Positions 32,972-40,770 of a stretch of 41,160 nucleotides of DNA are shown in pieces; position 1 is the first letter of the stretch; every line of letters begins with the position of its first letter. The translations under genes were made by a program, and so were the position numbers. The notes beneath the pieces are model-generated. The model made no database searches, had not been told where the DNA came from, and worked only from the letters and a program-made list of their open reading frames with translations. The DNA lies in assembly GCA_013141015.1 (NCBI GenBank), contig JABFRT010000019.1:1-41160 (forward strand), in the 5' to 3' direction. Origin of the DNA: Hyphomicrobium sp. Lineage in GTDB: Bacteria > Pseudomonadota > Alphaproteobacteria > Rhizobiales > Hyphomicrobiaceae.

Positions 32972-33432
32972 GCAAGCTGACACTGAAAACCGAGGGCGAC
33001 CGGCATGTCGTTGTTATCAGACGTTTCGCAGCTTCTCCCGAGGCCGTCTTCCGCGCTCACACCGAACCCAAGCTCATCCAGCGCTGGATGCTCGGTCCCG
33101 ACGGTTGGTCCATGCCGGTCTGCATCAATGATGCACGGCCAGGTGGCACGTTTCGCTACGAATGGAGCGACGGCAAAGGCGGCGGGTTCCACATCACCGG
33201 CGAGTTCATCGAGTTGGTCCCATTCAGCCGCATCGTGCATGTGGAGCGCATGCACCTGCCGGACCCGACACCCGACAATCATATCGTGACGCGCTTCGAT
33301 CCCGACGGCACCGGCACGCTGATGACCATGCGCATGACACTGCCGGATGCCGCGACGCGCACTGCCATGCTGGCGACCGGCATGGAGCACGGAATGGAAG
33401 CGAGCTACGAGCGCTTCGAGGCCATGAATTAG
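32968..33432 (+). CDS. SRPBCC (AHSA1-like) protein 1
   Basis: This 154-aa protein has the AHSA1 pattern: VVIRRFAASPEAVFRAHTEP, LIQRWMLGPDGWSM and YERFEAMN at the end. The fold binds hydrophobic ligands; the ligand is unknown. It is translationally coupled to the ArsR gene (ATGA at 32968-32971). Confidence 0.9.
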   Translation: MSKLTLKTEGDRHVVVIRRFAASPEAVFRAHTEPKLIQRWMLGPDGWSMPVCINDARPGGTFRYEWSDGKGGGFHITGEFIELVPFSRIVHVERMHLPDPTPDNHIVTRFDPDGTGTLMTMRMTLPDAATRTAMLATGMEHGMEASYERFEAMN

Positions 33433-33468
33433 ACCGCATACACACCCACACACCCGAGGAGATGAACC

Positions 33469-33933
33469 ATGATATCGACACCACAAATCCTTCAGACCGA
33501 GGCCCAGGCCGCCGCCGTCATCCACATCACCACGCCGCGCAATGAGATGATGAAGGTCTTCGGGCCAGCCGTCGGCGAATTGATGTCGGCGCTGGCCGCG
33601 CAAGGCGTGGAGCCGATTGGCGCTGTCTTCGCTCATCATCTGAAGTTCGCGCCGGGCACTTTCGATTTCGAGCTCGGCGTGAAGGTCTCGGCGCCGGTCA
33701 AGGCGGCCGGACGCGTCAAGCCCAGTCAACTGCCAGCCGTCAAGGTAGCGCGGACAATCTACTCCGGTCCCTACGAAGGACTGCCCAACGCCTGGGGAGA
33801 ATTCGACGCCTGGATGAAGGCGAACGGCCACGAGCAAGCCGAAAGCCTGTGGGAAGTGTACTCCGTCGGTCCTCAATCGACGCCTGACCCCGCCGGTTGG
33901 CGGACGGAGATGAACCGACCCCTGAAAAACTGA
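33469..33933 (+). CDS. GyrI-like / AraC-effector-binding-domain protein
   Basis: This 154-aa protein contains AVIHITTPRNEMMKVFGPAV, the VARTIYSGPYEGLPNAWGEF strand-loop and the WEVYSVGPQSTPDPAGW end of the GyrI-like domain. The stand-alone form binds small molecules. A GGAG ribosome site precedes the ATG. It follows the SRPBCC gene by 36 bases and is probably in the same operon. Confidence 0.88.
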   Translation: MISTPQILQTEAQAAAVIHITTPRNEMMKVFGPAVGELMSALAAQGVEPIGAVFAHHLKFAPGTFDFELGVKVSAPVKAAGRVKPSQLPAVKVARTIYSGPYEGLPNAWGEFDAWMKANGHEQAESLWEVYSVGPQSTPDPAGWRTEMNRPLKN

Positions 33934-34035
33934 TCTTCCCGGTACTCATTGGCCAGCGGAAAAGCTTGTGGCGCACCCGCCCAGTAACACCTGCCATCGG
34001 AACCTAAATTCACATTGGGATGCAAGGAGCAAAAC

Positions 34036-34425
34036 ATGATCTCAGTCTCAATCAGCATCGATGTGCCGAACATGGCGGACGGCATGAAGTTCTATTCCAG
34101 CGCGTTCGGCTTCTCTAAGGTGGCCGAGCCTATCCCCGGCATCGTGGTACTCCGATCTGGAGAGGCCAGAATCTGCTTGCTTGAAAGGGTGCCGGGTTCC
34201 TATCCCTCCCCCTACACTCAGGAAACGCGCCGCTACGAACGTCACTGGACCCCTATACACGTGGACATCCATGTAGATGACTTTGAGGCGACGCTGGCAC
34301 GCGTCATAGCTGCAGGCGGAAGGCAAGAAAAATTCTTCGAGGCGAATTCAGAACACGGGTCAGTTGCGTTTTGTAGCGACCCTTTTGGTCACGGATTCTG
34401 CCTTATTGAAAGAAGGAATAAGTAG
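34036..34425 (+). CDS. VOC-family protein 2
   Basis: This 129-aa protein has the VOC pattern (VSISIDVPNMADGMKFYSSA at the start, FCSDPFGHGFCLIERR at the end). The ATG at 34036 has AAGGAG just upstream; the frame is open to 34015, but without a ribosome site. It is followed after two bases by a DUF1801 gene, as in the pair at 24378-25135. Confidence 0.88.
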   Translation: MISVSISIDVPNMADGMKFYSSAFGFSKVAEPIPGIVVLRSGEARICLLERVPGSYPSPYTQETRRYERHWTPIHVDIHVDDFEATLARVIAAGGRQEKFFEANSEHGSVAFCSDPFGHGFCLIERRNK

Positions 34426-34427
34426 TT

Positions 34428-34838
34428 ATGAGCGTGTCGCCCAACAAGGCGCTCCAGCCGGCACCCGCAACGGTCGACGATCTCCTGGCGGCGTTGGAGC
34501 AACCGCAGAAGTCCGATATCATGGCTCTGCGCAAGGTCATCCTCAGTGCCGATCCCAGCATTTCCGATGGCGTACAGTGGAACGCGCCGAGCTTCTGCAC
34601 GACGGAATATTTCGCGACCATCAACCTGCGCGCCAAGGCTGGTGTTGAGGTTATCCTGCATTTCGGTGCCAAGAAAAACCGCATCTCGGACACCGGCGTC
34701 GACATCTCCGATCCCGACAAGCTGCTGGTATGGCTCGCCAGGGATCGCGCGCGCGTGACGTTCAACGATTCAGCCGATCTCAGGAAGAAGCAGTCGGACT
34801 TCGCGACACTGCTGCGCGAATGGATCAAGCACGTGTAG
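34428..34838 (+). CDS. DUF1801 protein 2
   Basis: This 136-aa protein contains VQWNAPSFCTTEYFATINLR and VEVILHFGAKKNRISDTG, typical of DUF1801 (YdhG). It is distantly related to the gene at 24767, so the two VOC/DUF1801 pairs are unlikely to be a recent duplication. Function unknown. Confidence 0.88.
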   Translation: MSVSPNKALQPAPATVDDLLAALEQPQKSDIMALRKVILSADPSISDGVQWNAPSFCTTEYFATINLRAKAGVEVILHFGAKKNRISDTGVDISDPDKLLVWLARDRARVTFNDSADLRKKQSDFATLLREWIKHV

Positions 34839-34850
34839 ACCAGCGCACTC

Positions 34851-35321
34851 TCAAGCCGCTCCCGCCATCGCTTTGTCCCAAAGCGCCTGCATCTCGGCAG
34901 GGGATACGTCCTGGATGCGACTGGAGAGCTGCCACGAATAGCCGAACGGGTCGGCCACGGTCGCCGTCCGATCGCCGTAGAACTCGTCCCGCAACGGCCG
35001 CACCAGCGTGCCTCCGGCGCGAACAGCACGGTCGATGGCTGCATCCACATCGGCGACGTAGAGCTGAAACTTGACGGGATTGCCGCCAACACTAGCCGGG
35101 CTGAGGCAGCCGAAATCCGGATACTCGTCCGACACCGAAATCAGCGCGCCGCCGATGCGCAGCTCGGCATGGCCGACCTTGCCCGATGCCTCGACCAGCC
35201 GGAAGTCCTCCGTCGCACCGAACGCCTCCTTGTAGAACGCGATGGCCTTGGCGCAGCTCTTGATGGCCAGCATCGGTACCAGTGGGCTGTGACCAGGCGG
35301 GACCGGACTGATCTTGGACAT
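34851..35321 (-). CDS. VOC-family protein 3 (PhnB/glyoxalase-like)
   Basis: This 156-aa protein contains VPMLAIKSCAKAIAFYKEAF, HAELRIGGALISVSDEYPDF and TATVADPFGYSWQLSSR, the pattern of the PhnB-like VOC group. It is divergently transcribed from the TetR gene across a perfect operator, so it is likely that regulator's target. The ATG at 35321 is preceded by GGAGA. Confidence 0.9.
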   Translation of the reverse strand: MSKISPVPPGHSPLVPMLAIKSCAKAIAFYKEAFGATEDFRLVEASGKVGHAELRIGGALISVSDEYPDFGCLSPASVGGNPVKFQLYVADVDAAIDRAVRAGGTLVRPLRDEFYGDRTATVADPFGYSWQLSSRIQDVSPAEMQALWDKAMAGAA

Positions 35322-35340
35322 TGGTGATCTCCTGTGCTAA

Positions 35341-35360
35341 TTTACATTACATAATGTAAA
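35341..35360. promoter_or_regulatory. TetR operator between VOC and TetR genes
   Basis: The perfect inverted repeat TTTACATTA-CA-TAATGTAAA lies between the divergent genes, 20 bases from the VOC start and 34 from the TetR start. Its position suits repression of both. Confidence 0.65.
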
Positions 35361-35394
35361 ATAAATAAACAGGAACGGTCAAGAGCCCACGCGC

Positions 35395-35988
35395 ATGCCA
35401 TTACCGTCAAGAACAAGTGCTCGGCGCGGGAGACCCCGCGACGAAGCTGCCGCCGGCAAGGTTCTGAAAGCTGCCCGCGAGTTGTTGGCGGAAGGTGGCA
35501 TCGCCGCTGTCACCATCGAGGAGGTGGCGGCGCGTTCGGGTATCAGCCGCCCGACCATCTATCGCTCCTGGCCCAACGCCAAGGCCGTCGCGATGGCCGC
35601 TCTCATGGAGCCGTCGCCATCGACCAAGCCGGGGGGCAAGCCCCGCTCACTTCGGGGCGAGCTGAAGCAGGCCATCGCAGAGATGGTATCCGCGTTCTCC
35701 ACGCCTGCTGGTCGCAGTGCGGCAGCGTTGATCGCATCGGCCGACCACAGCACCGAGCTCGCCAAGGTCTTTCGGCATCATCTGCTGCTCAATGGCCGCG
35801 AGCGCGTGCTGGCGATATTGCGCGCCGGTATCGAACGGGGCGATCTGCGCTCCCGCCTCGATGTCGAGGTGGCCGCCGATCTCGTGATGGCGCCGGTTTT
35901 CTTTCGCCTGCTTGTCGGGCATCAGGCGCTGAGTGCCAGTCTCGCGGACACGATCGTCGATCAGGCGCTGGGTGGCATCGCCAAGTAG
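35395..35988 (+). CDS. TetR-family regulator 1
   Basis: This 197-aa protein has an N-terminal TetR helix-turn-helix (ARELLAEGGIAAVTIEEVAA, then SGISRPTIYRSWPNAKAVAM) and a helical ligand domain with the TetR_C-like end. The neighbouring divergent VOC gene is the probable target. The ATG at 35395 has no strong ribosome site. Confidence 0.92.
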   Translation: MPLPSRTSARRGRPRDEAAAGKVLKAARELLAEGGIAAVTIEEVAARSGISRPTIYRSWPNAKAVAMAALMEPSPSTKPGGKPRSLRGELKQAIAEMVSAFSTPAGRSAAALIASADHSTELAKVFRHHLLLNGRERVLAILRAGIERGDLRSRLDVEVAADLVMAPVFFRLLVGHQALSASLADTIVDQALGGIAK

Positions 35989-36173
35989 CAACGCCGTGCC
36001 GGCAGCGGACGGCCCATCCTGGACCGCCCAATGCTGCGGCGTGCGCTCTGTGATCGTGCCCAGGCGCCGATTCCCTCGCCGCTTGCCGCGGCTGCACTTG
36101 TCGTCGAGCAACTGTTCGTCGCTCCGGACCTTGACGGTCCGCCCCAACTCGGTGTCACCGTCCAACGCTTGAC

Positions 36174-36193
36174 AGGTGACTAAAAAGTCACCT
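36174..36193. promoter_or_regulatory. ArsR operator
   Basis: The perfect inverted repeat AGGTGACT-AAAA-AGTCACCT lies 14 bases before the start of the second ArsR gene. It probably serves autorepression. Confidence 0.65.
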
Positions 36194-36207
36194 ATCGTGC
36201 AGTCACG

Positions 36208-36525
36208 ATGGATGACGACAACATCTTCAAGGCGCTGGCTGACCCCACACGTCGGTTGCTCCTGGATCTTCTGTTTCAGCGTGACGGTCGGACGCTGAAG
36301 GACCTGCAGGCCGGACTTGCCATGACACGCTTTGGCGTCATGAAGCATCTGAAGGTCCTGGAAGATGCCGACCTCGTCGTCACCCGCCGGTCGGGCCGGG
36401 AGAAGCTGCATTTCCTGAATGCGGTTCCGATCCGGACCATCCACGACCGGTGGATCAACAAATATCGGGAACGGGAGGTCACGGCGCTATTGGCGCTCAA
36501 GACCAAGCTCGAGAATAAGGACTGA
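36208..36525 (+). CDS. ArsR-family regulator 2
   Basis: This 105-aa winged-helix protein (NIFKALADPTRRLLLDLLFQ, then MTRFGVMKHLKVLEDADLVV) resembles regulators paired with AHSA1 genes. It follows a perfect operator. The downstream SRPBCC gene starts five bases after its stop. Confidence 0.9.
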   Translation: MDDDNIFKALADPTRRLLLDLLFQRDGRTLKDLQAGLAMTRFGVMKHLKVLEDADLVVTRRSGREKLHFLNAVPIRTIHDRWINKYREREVTALLALKTKLENKD

Positions 36526-36530
36526 CGACG

Positions 36531-37019
36531 ATGACGGACAACGGCGCGACCATTCAGATCTACAGGATTGTCATCAAGGCAACCGCGCAGGCGATCTGGG
36601 ATGCCATCACCAAGCCCGAATGGACCGAGCGATATGCCTATGGCGGCCGCGCCGAGTATGACCTGAAAGTTGGTGGCCGGTTCAGCTTCAAGGCCAGCGC
36701 CGAAACGAGAGCGGCCGGATTGCCCGATGAAATGATCGTCGGCACCGTCATCGAAAGCGATCCGCCGCGCAAGCTGGTGCAGACGTGGCACCCGCTGTTT
36801 GACGCGGCCACATCAGCCGAAGCGCACACGCGCCTCACCTACGAGATCAAGGAGCATGCGGGCGGGGTCTGCACTGTGACCATCATCCATGACGTCGCAG
36901 GCGCGCCGACGGTCGCCGGCATGGTGAACGGCGGCGGCGATGTGGGCCGGGGCGGCGGCGGCTGGCCGTGGGTGCTCAGCGATCTCAAGTCGCTGCTGGA
37001 AACCGGCAGTCGCATGTAG
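36531..37019 (+). CDS. SRPBCC (AHSA1-like) protein 2
   Basis: This 162-aa protein has IYRIVIKATAQAIWDAITKP, the WTERYAYGG region and the terminal WPWVLSDLKSLLETG, typical of AHSA1-like proteins. It shares the ArsR-SRPBCC arrangement with 32630-33432 but is clearly diverged. Confidence 0.9.
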   Translation: MTDNGATIQIYRIVIKATAQAIWDAITKPEWTERYAYGGRAEYDLKVGGRFSFKASAETRAAGLPDEMIVGTVIESDPPRKLVQTWHPLFDAATSAEAHTRLTYEIKEHAGGVCTVTIIHDVAGAPTVAGMVNGGGDVGRGGGGWPWVLSDLKSLLETGSRM

Positions 37020-37043
37020 GCAATCGAATCATGCGAGGGCGCA

Positions 37044-37586
37044 ATGACCATGAAGCAGCACCACCATCGTACCGCAACGTGTCGCTGCGGCAAGGTGACG
37101 ATCGAAGCGACCGGCACCCCGATTTTGACGGTCGCTTGCTATTGCACCAGCTGCCAGGAAGCCGGACGTCGGTTCGAGCAGTTGCCCGCGGCCCCGCCTG
37201 TGCTCGACGCCGACAGCGGGACTGGTTTCCTTCTGTATCGCAAGGATCGCGTGCGCTGCGCCAGCGGCCTGGAGCATCTCGAGGAGCATCGGCTGAAGCC
37301 GGAATCGCCGACCCGGCGCGTTGTTGCGACCTGCTGCAATTCGGCGATGTTCCTCGAGTTCAGGGGCGGTCACTGGCTGTCGATGTATCGAAACCGCTTC
37401 ACGACAGCCGTGCCGCCTCTTGAGATGCGCACCATGACCAAAGACCGGCGCGCGGGCGTCACGTTTGCCGACGACGTGGCCAGTTACAACACGCACTCAG
37501 GCAAGTTCATGGCCAAGCTGCTGGGCGCCTGGATCGCGATGGGCTTCCGCTCGCCCAAGATCAACTGGGGAAAGGCAGCACCATGA
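37044..37586 (+). CDS. GFA-like Cys-rich protein
   Basis: This 180-aa protein contains TATCRCGKVTIEATG, a CYCTSCQ motif near residue 33 and CCNS near 98. These Cys pairs are typical of the glutathione-dependent formaldehyde-activating (GFA) fold, which binds zinc. The start may be 37044 or the inner ATG at 37050. It overlaps the next gene by four bases. Whether it reacts with formaldehyde is unknown. Confidence 0.85.
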   Translation: MTMKQHHHRTATCRCGKVTIEATGTPILTVACYCTSCQEAGRRFEQLPAAPPVLDADSGTGFLLYRKDRVRCASGLEHLEEHRLKPESPTRRVVATCCNSAMFLEFRGGHWLSMYRNRFTTAVPPLEMRTMTKDRRAGVTFADDVASYNTHSGKFMAKLLGAWIAMGFRSPKINWGKAAP

Positions 37587-37882
37587 GCAAGGCACCGGAC
37601 AAGATCGCGATGGAGAACGTCAACAGCCCCGGCCATGTCGTGCGCGTCGATGCCGACAAGTACAACGCCATGAAGCGCGCGATCCTGACCACGTTGCCGA
37701 AAGCGGCGCCGGGACTGACGGTCGCGGAGCTCAAGGAACGCCTGCTACCGCTCTTGCCGGACGATCTGTTTCCAGGCGGTGCCAAGGCCGGCTGGTGGCT
37801 CAAGGGCGTGCAGCTCGATCTCGAAGCCAAAGGTCTGATTGCGCGCGTCGTGACCAAGCCGCTACGCTTGCATCGATTGTGA
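37583..37882 (+). CDS. 99-aa small protein
   Basis: It is translationally coupled to the GFA gene (ATGA). The sequence has a winged-helix-like rhythm (AELKERLLPLLPDDLFPGG, then LDLEAKGLIARVVTKPLRLH) and may be DNA- or protein-binding. I recall similar small proteins (DUF6958) but cannot confirm. Confidence 0.75.
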   Translation: MSKAPDKIAMENVNSPGHVVRVDADKYNAMKRAILTTLPKAAPGLTVAELKERLLPLLPDDLFPGGAKAGWWLKGVQLDLEAKGLIARVVTKPLRLHRL

Positions 37883-37954
37883 ACACCACGATTGCCGGCT
37901 GATAGGCCGCGTCGGCTGGTTACCGCCATTGCCTCGCAGGTTCGGAGATTGAAA

Positions 37955-38635
37955 TTATCCCGCTGCGCCAGATCTCATCACCGCCAGGGACGTCAAAGCC
38001 GTCCAGGTGTAGGCCGCGGCGAACAACAGCCGGTTGGCCCACCCGACATATCCCGAGACGCCCGCTGGGAGTTCCTTGAGAGGGCTCGTCTGCGACGACA
38101 CATCGATACCCGCGCCCTTCAGTGCCGACATGAACAGCGCAAACGCGCCCAGCATCAGGACAAAGCTTATCCATGGGAGATGTGCCGACCAGGCGGGTGG
38201 CGCTGTGAAGCCAGCCTGCTGTGCCATGGCCAGCGTCAGCAGCACCGCTGCGATGCAAAGACTGGGAATGCCGATCATGGCGGCCGGTCCGTGCAATTTG
38301 TGATTGATGTCGAACAGGCCGCCCATGACCTGGCCGATGCCGGCCAGGAACAGGAATACCAAGCCAATCTTGCCGAGGGTCGAGGCGGACAATGGCCAAA
38401 GCGCCAGCAGGAGTGCAAATGATCCCGCCGCCCAGCCATGGAAAACGATCGTCAGCAGCCATGGATAGCTGCCGTTGGCGTACTCGCTGACCATGCGCCA
38501 GGAGGGAGCGAATTGCGGGCTGACGACATGCAAAGCACTGAGTGCAGCCAGCGAAATCACCGTCGCGACGATTGCGATCATGGCGAACAGTTGTGAAGGC
38601 GTGCCGACGCCCAGCTGGTTGTCGATGGCTCCCAT
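37955..38635 (-). CDS. DUF998 membrane protein
   Basis: This 226-aa protein has six predicted membrane segments with the DUF998 signature FAPSWRMVSEYANGSYPWL near residues 43-61. The ATG at 38635 has GGAGA upstream. It is divergent from the TetR gene at 38720, so it is the likely target of that regulator. Transport function is unproven. Confidence 0.88.
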   Translation of the reverse strand: MGAIDNQLGVGTPSQLFAMIAIVATVISLAALSALHVVSPQFAPSWRMVSEYANGSYPWLLTIVFHGWAAGSFALLLALWPLSASTLGKIGLVFLFLAGIGQVMGGLFDINHKLHGPAAMIGIPSLCIAAVLLTLAMAQQAGFTAPPAWSAHLPWISFVLMLGAFALFMSALKGAGIDVSSQTSPLKELPAGVSGYVGWANRLLFAAAYTWTALTSLAVMRSGAAG

Positions 38636-38719
38636 GGGTGATCTCCCTCTATCGCTTGCGTCATTTTCTTCTGTTGCAGTACAATACATTAAATATAGTT
38701 TGCTACAACCAATGAGTCA

Positions 38720-39364
38720 ATGGCCAAGACCAGAACCTACACCTCCAAGCGCCGCGAGCAGACGGCCCTCGCCACACGTTCACGCGTGCTCGATGCCGCG
38801 AAGGCGTTGTTCGCGCGCCGGGGCATCGATCAGGTCACCATCGCCGAGATCGGCGCCACGGCGGCTGTCGCTGTCTCCACTGTCTACGGTCTGTTCAAGT
38901 CCAAGGACGGCATCCTCCAGGCCATCATGCGAGCGGCACTGTTCGGCGACCGCTTCCGTGCGGCACAGGCCGTCATGGACGGCGTCACCGACGCTGAGCG
39001 GCAGATTGCCCTCACCGCAAACATCGCCAGAGCCATCTACGACAGCGAAAGCCAGGAATTGGGCCTGATCCGCGGAACCTCGGCTTTTTCGCCGGCGCTG
39101 CGCAAGATCGAGGCTGAGTTTGAAGGCATCCGTTACCAGATGCAGGAAGAGCGCGTTCGCGCGCTCTTCGCGCAGGCGCGAGCGAGGCGCGGGCTTGATG
39201 TCGAGCAGGCGCGCCGCATCCTGTGGATGTACACCAGCCGAGACGTCTACAGAATGCTCGTTCAGGACGGCGGCTGGAGCCCGCAGAGATACCAGGAATG
39301 GCTCTCCCGAACGCTCGTGGAGGCTCTGGTCGAGCCAGTTTCTGGCACCAAACAACAGCCTTAG
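38720..39364 (+). CDS. TetR-family regulator 2
   Basis: This 214-aa protein has the TetR N-terminal domain (RSRVLDAAKALFARRGIDQV, then AAVAVSTVYGLFKSKDGILQ) and a helical C-terminal ligand domain. The 84-base divergent gap to the DUF998 gene is A+T-rich and contains an imperfect repeat (GTTGCAGTA/TGCTACAAC), possibly its operator. Confidence 0.92.
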   Translation: MAKTRTYTSKRREQTALATRSRVLDAAKALFARRGIDQVTIAEIGATAAVAVSTVYGLFKSKDGILQAIMRAALFGDRFRAAQAVMDGVTDAERQIALTANIARAIYDSESQELGLIRGTSAFSPALRKIEAEFEGIRYQMQEERVRALFAQARARRGLDVEQARRILWMYTSRDVYRMLVQDGGWSPQRYQEWLSRTLVEALVEPVSGTKQQP

Positions 39365-39588
39365 CACGTGCCCCTGTTGGTGATGGCGCCGAGGTGACGA
39401 GCCACTGGCCTCGTTGGGCCGTGACAGTGTCGTGAACCTGAACGCTGTCGCGTATCCCGCGAGTGGCTAGACAGCTTGGCCGGACACATCGGCTCTATTG
39501 GCCAATCCATCCTGTGCGATTCGGGCTTTCCGGTTGAACTTCACCGCCAGCACGCAACAATCGATGCTCCTCTCATTTCAAGGCGGCG

Positions 39589-39942
39589 ATGACCATCCAG
39601 ACTCCCAAGCCCGGCCCCGCTCCCGCCTCAGTTTATTCTGCAATGAATGACACTTCTGCTGCACGTGACGCCGGGACTGTCAGAGCCGCGCCAGATGCTT
39701 CGCCCGTAAGCGCCGAAGCTGCCCATCTGGCTGCTGAAACCGAACGCTTGGGCGCTTTGAAGGGTGCGCTGTGGGCGTCGTTCCAGGCCGCGCCCATGAG
39801 CCCCGTGCGGGCGCCGATCGTCGATCTGATCATGGCCTACACCGATGCGCTGAGGCTCGAGCTGAAACTCCGGGCCGCCGGCAAGGAGCAGCGGTCGGCG
39901 GCAGCCAAAGCGCTGGCCAAGTCCGGCATCCGCTCGCTGTGA
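39589..39942 (+). CDS. unknown 117-aa protein
   Basis: The first 45 residues are disordered and Ala/Pro-rich. The second half is helical (LGALKGALWASFQAAPMSPV, then MAYTDALRLELKLR). The ribosome site is weak (AAGGCGG). It stands alone between the TetR and XRE genes. No family recognised. Confidence 0.55.
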   Translation: MTIQTPKPGPAPASVYSAMNDTSAARDAGTVRAAPDASPVSAEAAHLAAETERLGALKGALWASFQAAPMSPVRAPIVDLIMAYTDALRLELKLRAAGKEQRSAAAKALAKSGIRSL

Positions 39943-40003
39943 CCGCCCAAAAGACCGCTCCGTCCGGCTATCTCAGGTCATGAAAGTATTTCAACCATCA
40001 TTT

Positions 40004-40043
40004 GCGGTTGCATCGTTCCGTCTCAGGAACTTATTGTAACCGC
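40004..40043 (+). promoter_or_regulatory. nested inverted repeat abutting the XRE gene start
   Basis: GCGGTTGCA (40004-40012) pairs with TGTAACCGC (40035-40043) at 8 of 9 positions. Inside lies GTTCC (40015-40019) / GGAAC (40026-40030). The right arm touches the ATG, leaving no room for a ribosome site. TTGCAT (40008-40013) and TATTGT (40033-40038) could be -35 and -10 boxes, in which case the mRNA would be leaderless. Autoregulation by the XRE protein is likely. Confidence 0.5.
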
Positions 40044-40739
40044 ATGATAGACAACAGACAAATCCGTGCCGCCCGTGCCCTGCTCGAATGGAGCCAGGCC
40101 GACCTTGCCCGTGCCGCCGGCATGGCCACCTCCTCCATCAAGGCCATCGAAAACAGCCATTCGACCCCCCGGCGCGAAACGCTGGAAGCCATTGCTGCTA
40201 CCTTCGAAGCCGCCGGCATCGATTTCTGTCCGCCGTCCGGCGTGCGCATGAAGTCCGACGTCGTCACCGTGCATCAGGGCCGTGATGCCGCAACCGAACT
40301 GCTCAACAGCATCATGCGCCATGCCCCCAACGATCCCGCTCGCGAGGTCTGCATCATCGGGCTCGACGAACAACTCGCCTGCGAAGTGGATGGTCCGGAA
40401 ATGCAGCAGGCATTGAGTGCGCGCCTGCGCCAGGGCGGTGTGCGCGAGCGCATCCTGATCGCTGACGGCGTGAAAGACTTCCTGCGCGAGGAAGCCTGCT
40501 ACCGCTGGATGCCGCGCGACGGCTTCTGCCGGCAGGCTCCCATCTACATCTACGGCGACAAGGTCGCCGTGCAATCCGGGACGCTCCGCCGGCAGACTAT
40601 CATCATCGACGCCAAGCCGCTGGCCCAGCATCTGCGCGCCCTGTTCGGCGTGCTCTGGACCGGCGCCGATACGCCCTGGGAGAAGCCGGCGTTTGCGGTG
40701 CGACGGGAGCGGGACGCAGACGAGCGGGCAGTTGCGTAA
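40044..40739 (+). CDS. XRE-family regulator with C-terminal unknown domain
   Basis: This 231-aa protein has an N-terminal HTH (IRAARALLEWSQADLARAAG, then SSIKAIENSHSTPRRETLEA, residues 6-60). A C-terminal domain of about 150 residues follows, with CYRWMPRDGFCRQAPIYIYG and a repetitive beta pattern that may bind a ligand. The ATG at 40044 has no ribosome site. Upstream in-frame codons to 40002 are not used, since the operator lies there. Confidence 0.88.
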   Translation: MIDNRQIRAARALLEWSQADLARAAGMATSSIKAIENSHSTPRRETLEAIAATFEAAGIDFCPPSGVRMKSDVVTVHQGRDAATELLNSIMRHAPNDPAREVCIIGLDEQLACEVDGPEMQQALSARLRQGGVRERILIADGVKDFLREEACYRWMPRDGFCRQAPIYIYGDKVAVQSGTLRRQTIIIDAKPLAQHLRALFGVLWTGADTPWEKPAFAVRRERDADERAVA

Positions 40740-40770
40740 GAAAGCGAACAATGGCCGCTGAACACGGCCG

